Shown here: positions 14,208 to 19,529 of the stretch, piece by piece
Numbering within the stretch: the stretch's first letter is position 1
Layout of the letters: each line of letters begins with the position of its first letter
From: a virus
DNA: 20,628 nt
Strand: one strand, 5' to 3'
Virus record (IMG/VR): IMGVR_UViG_3300032282_005313
Location: 1-20,628 of that record
Program-made: the position numbers and the translations under genes
The notes under the pieces: generated by a model
Told to the model about the DNA's origin: nothing
Databases searched by the model: none
Seen by the model: the letters and a program-made list of their open reading frames with translations, nothing else

Positions 14208-14330
14208 CTAATAACCTTTCTTGTTCTTACGGGTATAAGAACCTTTACCCTTTTTGGGTTTAACAATTCGTTGAGCGAACAACTTGTTCGCCAGAGCTTT
14301 AGCGAAGATGTTTTTTGGCTTAACCAACAT
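14208..14330 (-). CDS. ArfA-like alternative ribosome-rescue factor
   Basis: 40 residues: MLVKPKNIFAKALANKLFAQ, then RIVKPKKGKGSYTRKNKKGY. The core L-F-x-Q-R-(V/I)-x-K-x-K-K-G-K-G-S-Y-x-R-K matches the ribosome-binding half of E. coli ArfA (LFRQRVEKNKKGKGSYMRK) over about 20 positions. ArfA enters the empty mRNA channel of a stalled ribosome with its basic tail and recruits RF2. AGGAG precedes the ATG and a strong promoter lies upstream. The N-terminal section is shorter than in E. coli and there is no C-terminal hydrophobic tail to be degraded. A 7-bp hairpin (GTTCTTA/TAAGAAC) covers codons 30-36. The match is by eye but highly specific. Confidence 0.78.
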   Translation of the reverse strand: MLVKPKNIFAKALANKLFAQRIVKPKKGKGSYTRKNKKGY

Positions 14331-14366
14331 CTTTTATCTCCTGATTAATCAGATTTGAACAGTGGA

Positions 14367-14394
14367 ATTATACTTATACCGTGGAAAAAGTCAA
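14367..14394 (-). promoter_or_regulatory. sigma70-like promoter for the ArfA-like gene
   Basis: Minus strand TTGACT (14394-14389), a 16-bp spacer, TATAAT (14372-14367). It diverges from a rightward promoter at 14417-14445, which makes 14345-14470 a bidirectional control region. Confidence 0.65.
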
Positions 14395-14416
14395 ACACTT
14401 TTTTTGAAGATATCTG

Positions 14417-14445
14417 TTGCTTTTTGATTCAACTTAGGGTATACT
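14417..14445 (+). promoter_or_regulatory. rightward sigma70-like promoter
   Basis: TTGCTT (14417-14422), a 17-bp spacer, TATACT (14440-14445), about 28 nt before the ATG of the next gene. The -35 is weak (3 of 6); the -10 is good. Confidence 0.5.
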
Positions 14446-14473
14446 ACCTCTCTAATCAGTTGGGAGCTGTCCT

Positions 14474-14791
14474 ATGGCCTACGCGCCTATCTCGACCCAC
14501 TTCGATCACGATGGCACGATCCTCGGGTCTTTCACCGAGAAGGATCACGGTCACGCGTTTGAGTTTAGCAAGAACCCCGAGATGACCCTTTCTCCGCTCG
14601 CCCACGGCGGTCGGAACGTGGAGTTCCCCCACCTGGTCTGGGTGACCACTCCGGTCTCTGGGCGCGACTGTGGCTACCGCCGTGCCTTGGTAGGAGCGAC
14701 CGTGGCCCACGTCATCGTCGACGAGCGAGCTGACGGATCCTGGGTCGTCGAGAAGTGGAGCATCAAAAATCGCCGCTTGTATCAAAAATAA
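14474..14791 (+). CDS. unknown protein, GC-rich gene
   Basis: 105 residues: MAYAPISTHFDHDGTILGSF at the N-terminus, a middle with SPLAHGGRNVEFPHLVWV, and a beta-rich C-terminus ALVGATVAHVIVDERADGSWVVEKW. It has no cysteine cluster, signal or membrane segment. GGGAG lies seven nt before the ATG. Codon usage is strongly GC-ending (GTC, GAC, CGC), unlike the AT-rich replication genes, which suggests recent transfer from a GC-rich source. The function is not recognised. It is flanked by its own promoter and by the promoter of the AAA+ gene. Confidence 0.7.
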   Translation: MAYAPISTHFDHDGTILGSFTEKDHGHAFEFSKNPEMTLSPLAHGGRNVEFPHLVWVTTPVSGRDCGYRRALVGATVAHVIVDERADGSWVVEKWSIKNRRLYQK

Positions 14792-14794
14792 TCC

Positions 14795-14823
14795 TTGATT
14801 TTTGGGCCAAGGTGGGGTAGAAT
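14795..14823 (+). promoter_or_regulatory. sigma70-like promoter for the AAA+ gene
   Basis: TTGATT (14795-14800), a 17-bp spacer, TAGAAT (14818-14823), about 31 nt before ATG 14854. It keeps the same -35 form and spacing as the promoters at 16514 and 17433. Confidence 0.6.
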
Positions 14824-14853
14824 ACTACTTGTCTGAAATGAGGAGATGAGTTT

Positions 14854-15720
14854 ATGTGTCCCAAGGGTGTTTACGATCGTTCTAAGACCGCTGGCCAGCG
14901 TCGCCTGGAGCGGTTTGCTGCTATGACCGGCGCCACCTTCGAGGCTCCGGTCGAGACACACGAGACCGACGCGGAGATCGAGGCTCGTATCGCCGAGCGG
15001 TTTGATATCATGAACGTTCTGACCGAAGCCTGCATCGTTGGTGACGCCAATGCCACAATTATCTCCGGTCCTGCCGGTCTTGGTAAGTCTTTCGACGTCG
15101 AGAAGCAGTTGGCCGCTTACGACCCCGACGGCCAGCTTCACACGATTGTGAAGGGCTACGTGCGCCCGACCGGTCTGGTCAAGCTCCTCTACCAATATCG
15201 CCATCCCGGTAATATCATTGTGTTCGACGACGCCGATTCCGCGTTCCAGGACGATGTCGCCCTCAATCTGATCAAGGCGGTTTGCGACACGACTGAGACG
15301 CGTCGCGTCAGCTGGCTGTCCGAGGCCAAGCTGGTCGACGAGGAGACCGCCGAGCTCCTTCCCCGCACCTTTGAGTTCCATGGTTCTATCATCTTCATCA
15401 CCAATATCGATTTTGAGAGCGAGATGGCTCGTGGCTCCAAGCTATCCCCTCATCTTGAGGCCATGATGTCTCGTTCTCATTATATCGACCTGACGCTGAA
15501 GACCCGCCGAGATTACCTGGTCCGTATCCGCCAGGTTATTGCTTCCGGTATGCTGGATAAGCTCAACGACAACGAACGCCAGGACGTTGTTGGGTTTATC
15601 GAGGCCAATTATAAGATTATGAAGTCTCTCTCGCTTCGCGAGGCTATTAAGCTGGGTAATCTCCGCCGCGCCAATCCCCAGAAGTGGGAGCGGATTGCCA
15701 AGATTACAATGTGCCGATAA
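14854..15720 (+). CDS. AAA+ family ATPase
   Basis: 288 residues. Walker A is SGPAGLGKSF (71-80), Walker B is IIVFDDAD (121-128), sensor 1 is IIFITNID (179-186, Asn184) and an arginine-finger candidate is Arg207 in MMSRSHYIDL. The N-terminal 60 residues are basic then acidic. The C-terminal part (about 235-288) is a helical lid with SLSLREAIKLGNLRRANPQKW. It resembles stand-alone AAA+ proteins common in T4-like marine phages, whose partner is unknown; MoxR-type chaperones and clamp-loader-like enzymes are possible relatives. Ribosome binding site GGAG. The gene is GC-rich. The SWIM-domain gene follows nine nt later, so they are probably co-transcribed. Confidence 0.88.
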   Translation: MCPKGVYDRSKTAGQRRLERFAAMTGATFEAPVETHETDAEIEARIAERFDIMNVLTEACIVGDANATIISGPAGLGKSFDVEKQLAAYDPDGQLHTIVKGYVRPTGLVKLLYQYRHPGNIIVFDDADSAFQDDVALNLIKAVCDTTETRRVSWLSEAKLVDEETAELLPRTFEFHGSIIFITNIDFESEMARGSKLSPHLEAMMSRSHYIDLTLKTRRDYLVRIRQVIASGMLDKLNDNERQDVVGFIEANYKIMKSLSLREAIKLGNLRRANPQKWERIAKITMCR

Positions 15721-15729
15721 GAGGTCGCA

Positions 15730-16107
15730 ATGGAACGTATTCAAATTCGCAATGAGATGTTCCAGGTTCGTGAAAGGTATTTCTTTCACGTTCCTGAATT
15801 TGAGGAATTTGAAGGAGATATCGTTCCAAATCCTTCATGGGTTGCAAATGATTGTATAACTATGACTACCGGGAATTCCATTGTTCCCTTTCGCATCATA
15901 CGCAAAGATTTGATTGTTGGGAATGTTGAAACAAAAAAGAACTTGACTTCTGACCGTGAAACAGTTATAATTACTTCTAGTAATGGGAAAGGTTCCTATA
16001 CTGTCGTCAGGGACAAGAACCATTGGACGTGCACTTGTACTGGGTTTGCTTTTCGTCGTAGTTGCAAACATATCACGGAGGCTAAAAATGCATGTAGTGC
16101 AGCGTAA
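15730..16107 (+). CDS. SWIM zinc-finger protein
   Basis: 125 residues. A C-terminal SWIM motif is clear: Cys101-x-Cys103, eight residues, Cys112-x-His114 (WTCTCTGFAFRRSCKHI). It is preceded by the usual strand SYTVVRDKNHW. SWIM fingers bind DNA or proteins and occur in phage and recombination-linked proteins. The N-terminal 85 residues have a beta-rich pattern without known motifs. AGAGG lies upstream of the ATG. Composition shifts back to AT-rich at this gene, so the junction with the GC-rich AAA+ gene may be a mosaic boundary. The final 20 bp overlap the next gene. Confidence 0.82.
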   Translation: MERIQIRNEMFQVRERYFFHVPEFEEFEGDIVPNPSWVANDCITMTTGNSIVPFRIIRKDLIVGNVETKKNLTSDRETVIITSSNGKGSYTVVRDKNHWTCTCTGFAFRRSCKHITEAKNACSAA

Positions 16108-16297
16108 TTTTCCCGGCAAATATACCAGCATCATCATCCATAATCGTTATCAGATTATGGAGGCTTGGTTAAGCGACCAGTTCTATGTTTTTGATCACAA
16201 GTTTGACGATCAAATCCGCACTCGTGGCGGAGAAATTATGTACTTCAATTCCTTCAGCGAAGCAAAAGCATATATTGATCAAAGTAAGAGGAAATAA
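16088..16297 (+). CDS. unknown small protein (69 aa)
   Basis: 69 residues from ATG 16088, chosen because GGAGG lies six nt upstream within the SWIM gene; the frame is open for 35 more codons upstream but those lack a start signal. The sequence contains MHVVQRNFPGKYTSIIIHNRYQIMEAWL and FSEAKAYIDQSKRK. A beta-sheet followed by a helix is likely. The ending SFSEAKAYID resembles the F-xx-(K/E)-A-xx-(Y/F)-(I/L) tail of many tiny phage proteins that fold as a strand-strand-helix unit. The function is unknown. Confidence 0.7.
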   Translation: MHVVQRNFPGKYTSIIIHNRYQIMEAWLSDQFYVFDHKFDDQIRTRGGEIMYFNSFSEAKAYIDQSKRK

Positions 16298-16302
16298 TTT
16301 AA

Positions 16303-16509
16303 ATGAGTAAGAATTTAATTGTTCATGATTTCTCTAAAGTATATCGTAATGATATTGACAATATCGCGTGCAACACATGCGATATGATTGAAGAATTTGT
16401 CAATAAACATAACAAAGAACTTTCTATTGCGCAGACTAATAAGATCTTCGAAACTGTTGAACAGGTTTTGTTGGTTGTTTTTGATTATCCAGATTTTCGT
16501 GATAAATGA
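16303..16509 (+). CDS. unknown small helical protein (68 aa)
   Basis: 68 residues: MSKNLIVHDFSKVYRNDIDN, CNTCDMIEEFVNKHNKELSI, FETVEQVLLVVFDYPDFRDK. It is predominantly helical and acidic, with a Cys-x-x-Cys pair (CNTC) but no second pair, so zinc binding is doubtful. AGAGGA lies about ten nt before the ATG. It is the last gene before the promoter of the repeat gene. No family is recognised. Confidence 0.6.
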   Translation: MSKNLIVHDFSKVYRNDIDNIACNTCDMIEEFVNKHNKELSIAQTNKIFETVEQVLLVVFDYPDFRDK

Positions 16510-16513
16510 GGTA

Positions 16514-16542
16514 TTGATCTTTCTCCGCTTTTAGAGTATAAT
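16514..16542 (+). promoter_or_regulatory. sigma70-like promoter for the DQV repeat gene
   Basis: TTGATC (16514-16519), a 17-bp spacer, perfect TATAAT (16537-16542). The predicted start is about 19 nt before ATG 16569, with GGAG between. The repeat gene therefore has its own promoter and looks expressed. Confidence 0.7.
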
Positions 16543-16568
16543 TGGAATACTAAAAAAAGGAGACTGAC

Positions 16569-16919
16569 ATGAACAACGTCAAAGATCAAGTCAGAGTTCA
16601 AGTCTATGATCAAGTCTGGTATCAAGTCTGGCATCAAGTCGGGGATCAAGTCGTGAATCAAGTCTGGGATCAAGTCTGGGATCAAGTCTATGATCAAGTC
16701 GACGATCAAGTCTTGAATCAAGTCAGGGATCAAGTCTATGATCAAGTCTGGGATCAAGTCTTGAATCAAGTCAGGGATCAAGTCTGGGATCAAGTCTGGG
16801 ATCAAGTCGACGATCAAGTCTTGAATCAAGTCAGGGATCAAGTCAGGGATCAAGTCAGCAATCAAGTCTGGCGTCAAGTCTTGAATCAAGTCTATAATCA
16901 ACTAAGAGAAATGACATGA
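16569..16919 (+). CDS. Asp-Gln-Val-x tetrapeptide repeat protein
   Basis: 116 residues made of 26 x-Gln-Val-x units (Asp or Asn usually before Gln; Trp, Arg, Leu, Tyr or Asp after Val) between a short MNNVK start and an end reading VYNQLREMT. There is no signal, membrane segment or known fold. A period of four does not suit a coiled coil; a beta-solenoid or disordered array is more likely. Every Gln codon is CAA, every Val in a unit is GTC, and nearly all units begin with GAT or AAT, so the repeats are young or held at the DNA level. I recall similar DQV repeat proteins in uncultured phages, all of unknown function. The gene has its own promoter and ribosome binding site. A truncated relative starts in its stop codon. 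Confidence 0.8.
   Translation: MNNVKDQVRVQVYDQVWYQVWHQVGDQVVNQVWDQVWDQVYDQVDDQVLNQVRDQVYDQVWDQVLNQVRDQVWDQVWDQVDDQVLNQVRDQVRDQVSNQVWRQVLNQVYNQLREMT
16584..16895 (+). repeat. 26 tandem 12-bp units, nATCAAGTCnnn
   Basis: Exact 12-bp periodicity with an invariant CAAGTC core, and a GATC (Dam-type) site in most units. Higher-order repeats occur: the triplet of units reading LNQVRDQV appears three times and DDQVLNQVRDQV twice (near 16703 and 16811), which points to unequal crossing-over or slippage. There are no spacers and the units are too short for a CRISPR. Confidence 0.9.
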
Positions 16920-16963
16920 ACAGCGTCAAGAATCTTTTTGATGGACTATCACAACACCAATAG
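16916..16963 (+). pseudogene. truncated start of a second DQV-type gene
   Basis: The ATG overlaps the stop of the repeat gene (ATGA) and encodes MNSVKNLFDGLSQHQ. The opening MN(N/S)VK matches the start of the intact repeat gene, and the 38 bp across this junction (16893-16930) match 32 of 38 positions at the junction of the downstream copies (20452-20489). The repeat body is missing. It looks like the remnant of a tandem copy whose array was deleted. Confidence 0.55.
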
Positions 16964-17114
16964 ATTTATCGTGAGTAATTTTACACATGAAGACCAAGAA
17001 AAAGTCTTTGATAAAGTAGACAAGCCATGTTACATAACTATTTGGCGAAATGTTCGAGACGAAACTACATTTGAGTTGGTTGTTCGTGTGGCTGTTCAAT
17101 CACGTGAGCTTTAG
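16941..17114 (+). CDS. unknown small protein (57 aa)
   Basis: 57 residues: MDYHNTNRFIVSNFTHEDQE, KVFDKVDKPCYITIWRNVRD, ETTFELVVRVAVQSREL. A beta-rich C-terminal half is likely. The start overlaps the truncated DQV copy in another frame and has no good ribosome binding site; a GTG at 16971 is an alternative. Codon usage and lack of stops support it being real. No family is recognised. Confidence 0.5.
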   Translation: MDYHNTNRFIVSNFTHEDQEKVFDKVDKPCYITIWRNVRDETTFELVVRVAVQSREL

Positions 17115-17128
17115 TTGGAGCTAGGGTG

Positions 17129-17323
17129 ATGACGTTTAAGGTAATTGGTCCACGCAGCATAATTTACACACTAAGTAATAAGGTAAGGGCTGACGCTTAT
17201 GGTCACATCCAGGAATTAACGACGTACGGAATACGTAACTTCATGTTCGAGAGTGAAATACGACCAGTTCCTGTAGACGAGTTGGTGGCGGCTGTAATCC
17301 GTGAGTTGAGAGAAAACCCGTAA
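17129..17323 (+). CDS. unknown small protein (64 aa)
   Basis: 64 residues starting MTFKVIGPRSIIYTLSNKVRADAYGH from ATG 17129, with GGAG eight nt upstream; a GTG directly before it (17126) could also serve. The middle has YGIRNFMFESEIRPV and the end is a helix, VDELVAAVIRELREN. A small alpha/beta protein is likely, function unknown. The stop overlaps a further tiny frame at 17323. Confidence 0.6.
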   Translation: MTFKVIGPRSIIYTLSNKVRADAYGHIQELTTYGIRNFMFESEIRPVPVDELVAAVIRELRENP

Positions 17324-17400
17324 TGAATAAAGTGGTGGATGAGCTCTCTTATAGAGTAAGACGTACGATGCCGCTCTGGCCTTCGTCATGGCCAGTCTAA
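17323..17400 (+). CDS. possible 25-aa peptide
   Basis: The ATG overlaps the previous TAA (TAATG) and encodes MNKVVDELSYRVRRTMPLWP, then SSWPV. Its only support is the overlap. The 3' part includes a 6-bp hairpin (CTGGCC/GGCCAG, about 17373-17392) that might instead be a weak terminator. It may not be a gene. Confidence 0.3.
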   Translation: MNKVVDELSYRVRRTMPLWPSSWPV

Positions 17401-17432
17401 TCTCACCTCGTCTTGAAGTCGAGAAAAAGGTA

Positions 17433-17461
17433 TTGACTTAATTCTCTAAATGTAGTATAAC
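17433..17461 (+). promoter_or_regulatory. sigma70-like promoter for the GHxH/DUF6745 pair
   Basis: TTGACT (17433-17438), a 17-bp spacer, TATAAC (17456-17461), about 38 nt before ATG 17500. Confidence 0.65.
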
Positions 17462-17499
17462 TACAACCGTTGGTAAACCTAAATAAATGAGACTACACT

Positions 17500-17850
17500 A
17501 TGAAGACTTTCAACAAGATGGCTGCCCAGGGCGACTTCATCATCATCCGGATCGACGAGATCCCGGACGGCGTTGAGCTGCAGCAGCCCGAGAACGGCAA
17601 AATCGTCGTCGCCCACAGCGAGACGGGACACAACCACGTGATGGAAGCCGAGCGCGTCACCGCGTACAAGCCCAAGGACGTCAAGGAGGCCGACCTCTAC
17701 GAGCTGTTCTTGAGCGTCGACGCTCCGACGACCATCGATCATCTGCGTAGCTTCGACACACACGAGACGCTGATGGTGCCGACAGGCAAGTACAAGATCC
17801 GTCGCCAGCGCGAGTACGTGGCCGAGGGCTTCCGCCGCGCTCAGGACTAG
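17500..17850 (+). CDS. conserved GHxH-type protein paired with DUF6745
   Basis: 116 residues. Recognisable blocks are MAAQGDFIIIRIDEIPDGVE, KIVVAHSETGHNHVMEAE (GHNH, residues 43-46, a possible metal site) and the C-terminal VPTGKYKIRRQREYVAEGFR. I recall this layout (beta-rich, alpha-free core, GHxH, and a P-x-G-x-Y-x-(I/V)-R-x-Q-R-E-Y end) in bacterial and phage proteins that sit beside a DUF6745 gene, as here; the biochemical role is unknown. It is strongly GC-rich with GC-ending codons. It appears co-transcribed with the DUF6745 gene 84 nt downstream. Confidence 0.75.
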   Translation: MKTFNKMAAQGDFIIIRIDEIPDGVELQQPENGKIVVAHSETGHNHVMEAERVTAYKPKDVKEADLYELFLSVDAPTTIDHLRSFDTHETLMVPTGKYKIRRQREYVAEGFRRAQD

Positions 17851-17934
17851 TCGATTGATTGTGGAGGGGTTGTGGCAGCAATCCCACCACTACCCTTTCT
17901 ACCCTTTCTTTTTTATATCATGGAGACTGTGACT

Positions 17935-18825
17935 ATGGCCAAGGCCGCTAAGACTGCTACCAAGAAGATCGAGAAGCTGACCCCGGAACTGGAGGCTCAG
18001 ATGGAAGTCTATCATGACCGATGGATCGACATCGGTCTGAGCACCGCCAACATCGAGCGTGAACGCGCCACCGATGCCGTCAAGCTCATGTACAAGTGTG
18101 GCGGTCTGGAAGCTCCAGACGAGCTCGTGTTCGTCAATGGTCCAATCGAAGCGTTCAAGCTTCTCAAGGATCGTAAGGTCGTCAAGAACGTGGACGACTT
18201 CCTGAGTTCCATTGTCTTCGGCTCCAACGAGGCCGGTTGGCTTTCCTTCTACAACTACTTCCAGGAAGTCTGCGACATCCGCGAGTGCGACAAGCTGAAC
18301 GGTTTGTTCGAGGTCGCCAAGACCTGCGGTTGGGTGTCGGTGTTCGACAAGCTCGCCGTGGTGCAGGAGCGTCCTCTCCACATCAAGATGGACGAGCAGA
18401 ACCGTCTGCACTCTGAGAATGGTCCTGCCATCCTCTTCCGTGACACGTTCTCGGTCTACGCCTGGCACGGCGTTCGTGTCCCTGCCGAGTGGATCCGCGA
18501 TAAGAGCCTGGACGCCAAGACGGCTCTGACCTGGGAGAACATGGAGCAGCGTCGTGCTGCCTGTGAAATCCTTGGTTGGAACAACGTTCTCAAGGAACTC
18601 AAGGCTAAAGTCATCGACGAGGACGAGGACCCGATGATTGGCACCCTGCTGCGCGTCAACGTGCCCGACATCGGTGAGGAGCAGTTCCTTCGCGTGCTCT
18701 GTGGTACCGGTCGTGAGTTTGCCATCCCGGTGCCGCCGACGGTCAAGACGGCATTGCAGGCAAATGCCTGGACTTGGGATATGTCTCCAGTAGAATTTGG
18801 TGAAGGTCCTGAAATCAGAACCTAG
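17935..18825 (+). CDS. DUF6745-like protein with a replaced C-terminus
   Basis: 296 residues from ATG 17935 (GGAG 9 nt upstream); an in-frame GTG at 17872 would add a Pro/Phe-rich leader without an obvious signal. The domain is marked by RLHSENGPAILFRD (about 157-170), YAWHGVRVPAEWI (175-187) and a later FLRVLCGTGREFAIPVPPTVKTALQANAWTWDM. These blocks match my memory of DUF6745; its function is unknown. The last 17 codons (from about 18774) are AT-rich and differ from the rest, while a displaced, GC-rich alternative tail occurs at 19446-19520 after an endonuclease gene. The protein remains intact because the insert supplied its own tail. Confidence 0.75.
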   Translation: MAKAAKTATKKIEKLTPELEAQMEVYHDRWIDIGLSTANIERERATDAVKLMYKCGGLEAPDELVFVNGPIEAFKLLKDRKVVKNVDDFLSSIVFGSNEAGWLSFYNYFQEVCDIRECDKLNGLFEVAKTCGWVSVFDKLAVVQERPLHIKMDEQNRLHSENGPAILFRDTFSVYAWHGVRVPAEWIRDKSLDAKTALTWENMEQRRAACEILGWNNVLKELKAKVIDEDEDPMIGTLLRVNVPDIGEEQFLRVLCGTGREFAIPVPPTVKTALQANAWTWDMSPVEFGEGPEIRT

Positions 18826-19378
18826 GTTTTCTCCCTCTTATAAAACCAGACGGACAAATTTTTGATTTTATTTCTATTTGTCCGTCTGTCCACCAATAAT
18901 ATCCCTTATTTTGTTCACTTTTAATTCTTTTTGATTCTTCGGTATGATGTTTTCCATAAAATGAATTTGTAGAACCAGTTTGGCGTTCAGATATAAATTT
19001 TCTTATTTCTGGTCGTTTGCTAGCATTATTTCTTTTCATCTTTTCTATAGTTTCTGGCCTATGTTTTCGAATAATATATTGTTCTCCTCCTATGTTAGCA
19101 TTTAACCAACGATCTGATTTAAGAACTTTTAATCTTCGTAGAACTTTGGTTTCCCAACTCTTGGCCATTTCTTGGGTATCGAATATTTTTCGTATCTGAA
19201 TAATATCTGGTTCGCCGTATTGCTTACGAAATTCTTTAACTATATAGGATGAAGTAAAATAAGTTGTCCACAAATCTTTTGTAGAACAATTTTTAGCATA
19301 TCTAGAACCATAATAATGTCTATCGATTCTAGACCATGATATATAATATGTGTAGGGTTTATAAATAATATTTGACAA
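18815..19378 (-). CDS. GIY-YIG-like homing endonuclease with NUMOD3
   Basis: 187 residues, beginning with TTG (AGGAG 7 nt upstream); no ATG lies near. The N-terminal domain PYTYYISWSRIDRHYYGSRYAKN (8-30) is a divergent GIY-YIG core (Y-x-Y-Y-I ... Y-Y-G-S-R), followed by DLWTTYFTSSYIVKEF and MAKSWETKVLRRL (Glu77 as the likely metal ligand) and WLNANIGGEQ. The NUMOD3-like segment TGSTNSFYGKHHTEESKRIKSE binds DNA. I recall this family in many T-even-type phages. It overlaps the DUF6745 tail by 11 bp in the opposite direction. A perfect 12-bp inverted repeat lies in its 3' end. Confidence 0.85.
   Translation of the reverse strand: MSNIIYKPYTYYISWSRIDRHYYGSRYAKNCSTKDLWTTYFTSSYIVKEFRKQYGEPDIIQIRKIFDTQEMAKSWETKVLRRLKVLKSDRWLNANIGGEQYIIRKHRPETIEKMKRNNASKRPEIRKFISERQTGSTNSFYGKHHTEESKRIKSEQNKGYYWWTDGQIEIKSKICPSGFIRGRKPRF
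18847..18888. repeat. 12-bp perfect inverted repeat inside the endonuclease 3' end
   Basis: CAGACGGACAAA (18847-18858) and TTTGTCCGTCTG (18877-18888), 18 bp apart. On the minus strand it is followed by GTTTTAT, so it could terminate leftward transcription within the last codons of the endonuclease. On the plus strand it could form a 3'-end hairpin for the DUF6745 message. Confidence 0.6.
19360..19367 (+). promoter_or_regulatory. late-promoter-like box inside the endonuclease gene
   Basis: TATAAATA on the plus strand, antisense to the start of the endonuclease gene. A terminator at 19530-19554 lies between it and the next plus-strand gene, so a role is uncertain and a chance match is possible. 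Confidence 0.25.
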
Positions 19379-19410
19379 GCTGTTTCTCCTGAGTTAAGAT
19401 AAGAAATAGA

Positions 19411-19441
19411 GTGGATGGGAATTGAGAGTTCCGCGATCCAC
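19411..19441. other. nested hairpin upstream of the endonuclease
   Basis: GTGGAT...ATCCAC with an inner GGAA/TTCC pair, between the endonuclease ribosome binding site and the displaced DUF6745 tail. The structure could lie in the endonuclease leader RNA. It is short and may be incidental. Confidence 0.35.
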
Positions 19442-19445
19442 ATAG

Positions 19446-19520
19446 TATTTAGTAAATCTGTATGCCTGGACCTATGGTATGGACCCGAAGGAGCTGCGTG
19501 ACCTCGAGGTTCGCACCTAA
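19446..19520 (+). pseudogene. displaced original C-terminus of the DUF6745 gene
   Basis: After an in-frame TAG this GC-rich frame encodes YLVNLYAWTYGMDPKELR, then DLEVRT and stop. It aligns with the current end of the DUF6745 protein: ANAWTWDMSPVEFGEGPEIRT versus LYAWTYGMDPKELRDLEVRT, sharing AWT, M, P, E and the final R-T. The nucleotide match is strongest at the first 10 bp (19462-19471). There is no start codon or ribosome binding site upstream, so it is probably not translated. It is followed by the terminator that would have ended the original gene. Confidence 0.65.
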
Positions 19521-19529
19521 TCAATATGA

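Larger units (their letters stand above)
18774..19461. mobile_element. homing endonuclease insertion in the 3' end of the DUF6745 gene
   Basis: A segment of about 690 bp is bounded by ATGCCTGGAC at 18764-18773 and at 19462-19471. Before it the gene is GC-rich; within it the DNA is AT-rich and holds a leftward GIY-YIG-like endonuclease gene plus the substitute end of the DUF6745 gene. After it comes the original tail (AWTYGMDPKELRDLEVRT). The insert ends the interrupted gene with a homologous coding tail (AWTWDMSP...EIRT), so the reading frame is preserved. The exact ends are uncertain by some tens of bases. Confidence 0.65.

Noticed and set aside
14782-15381. Minus-strand 199-codon frame opposite the AAA+ gene
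   Set aside because: It is a shadow of a GC-rich gene. The plus strand has Walker motifs and a ribosome binding site.
16584-16895. CRISPR array
   Set aside because: Units are only 12 bp, contiguous, without unique spacers, and in frame within a gene.
16485-16901. Minus-strand open frame of 138 codons reading Asp-Leu-Ile-Pro repeats
   Set aside because: It is the complement of the 12-bp array. Any 12-bp repeat without stops opens several frames, and this one has no ribosome binding site or promoter.
17851-17934. Terminator between the GHxH and DUF6745 genes
   Set aside because: There is a pyrimidine-rich tract and a weak GTGG/CCAC pairing but no good stem. The genes are more likely co-transcribed.
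17899-18468. Minus-strand 189-codon frame opposite the DUF6745 gene
   Set aside because: It is a mirror frame of a GC-rich gene with recognisable conserved blocks on the plus strand.
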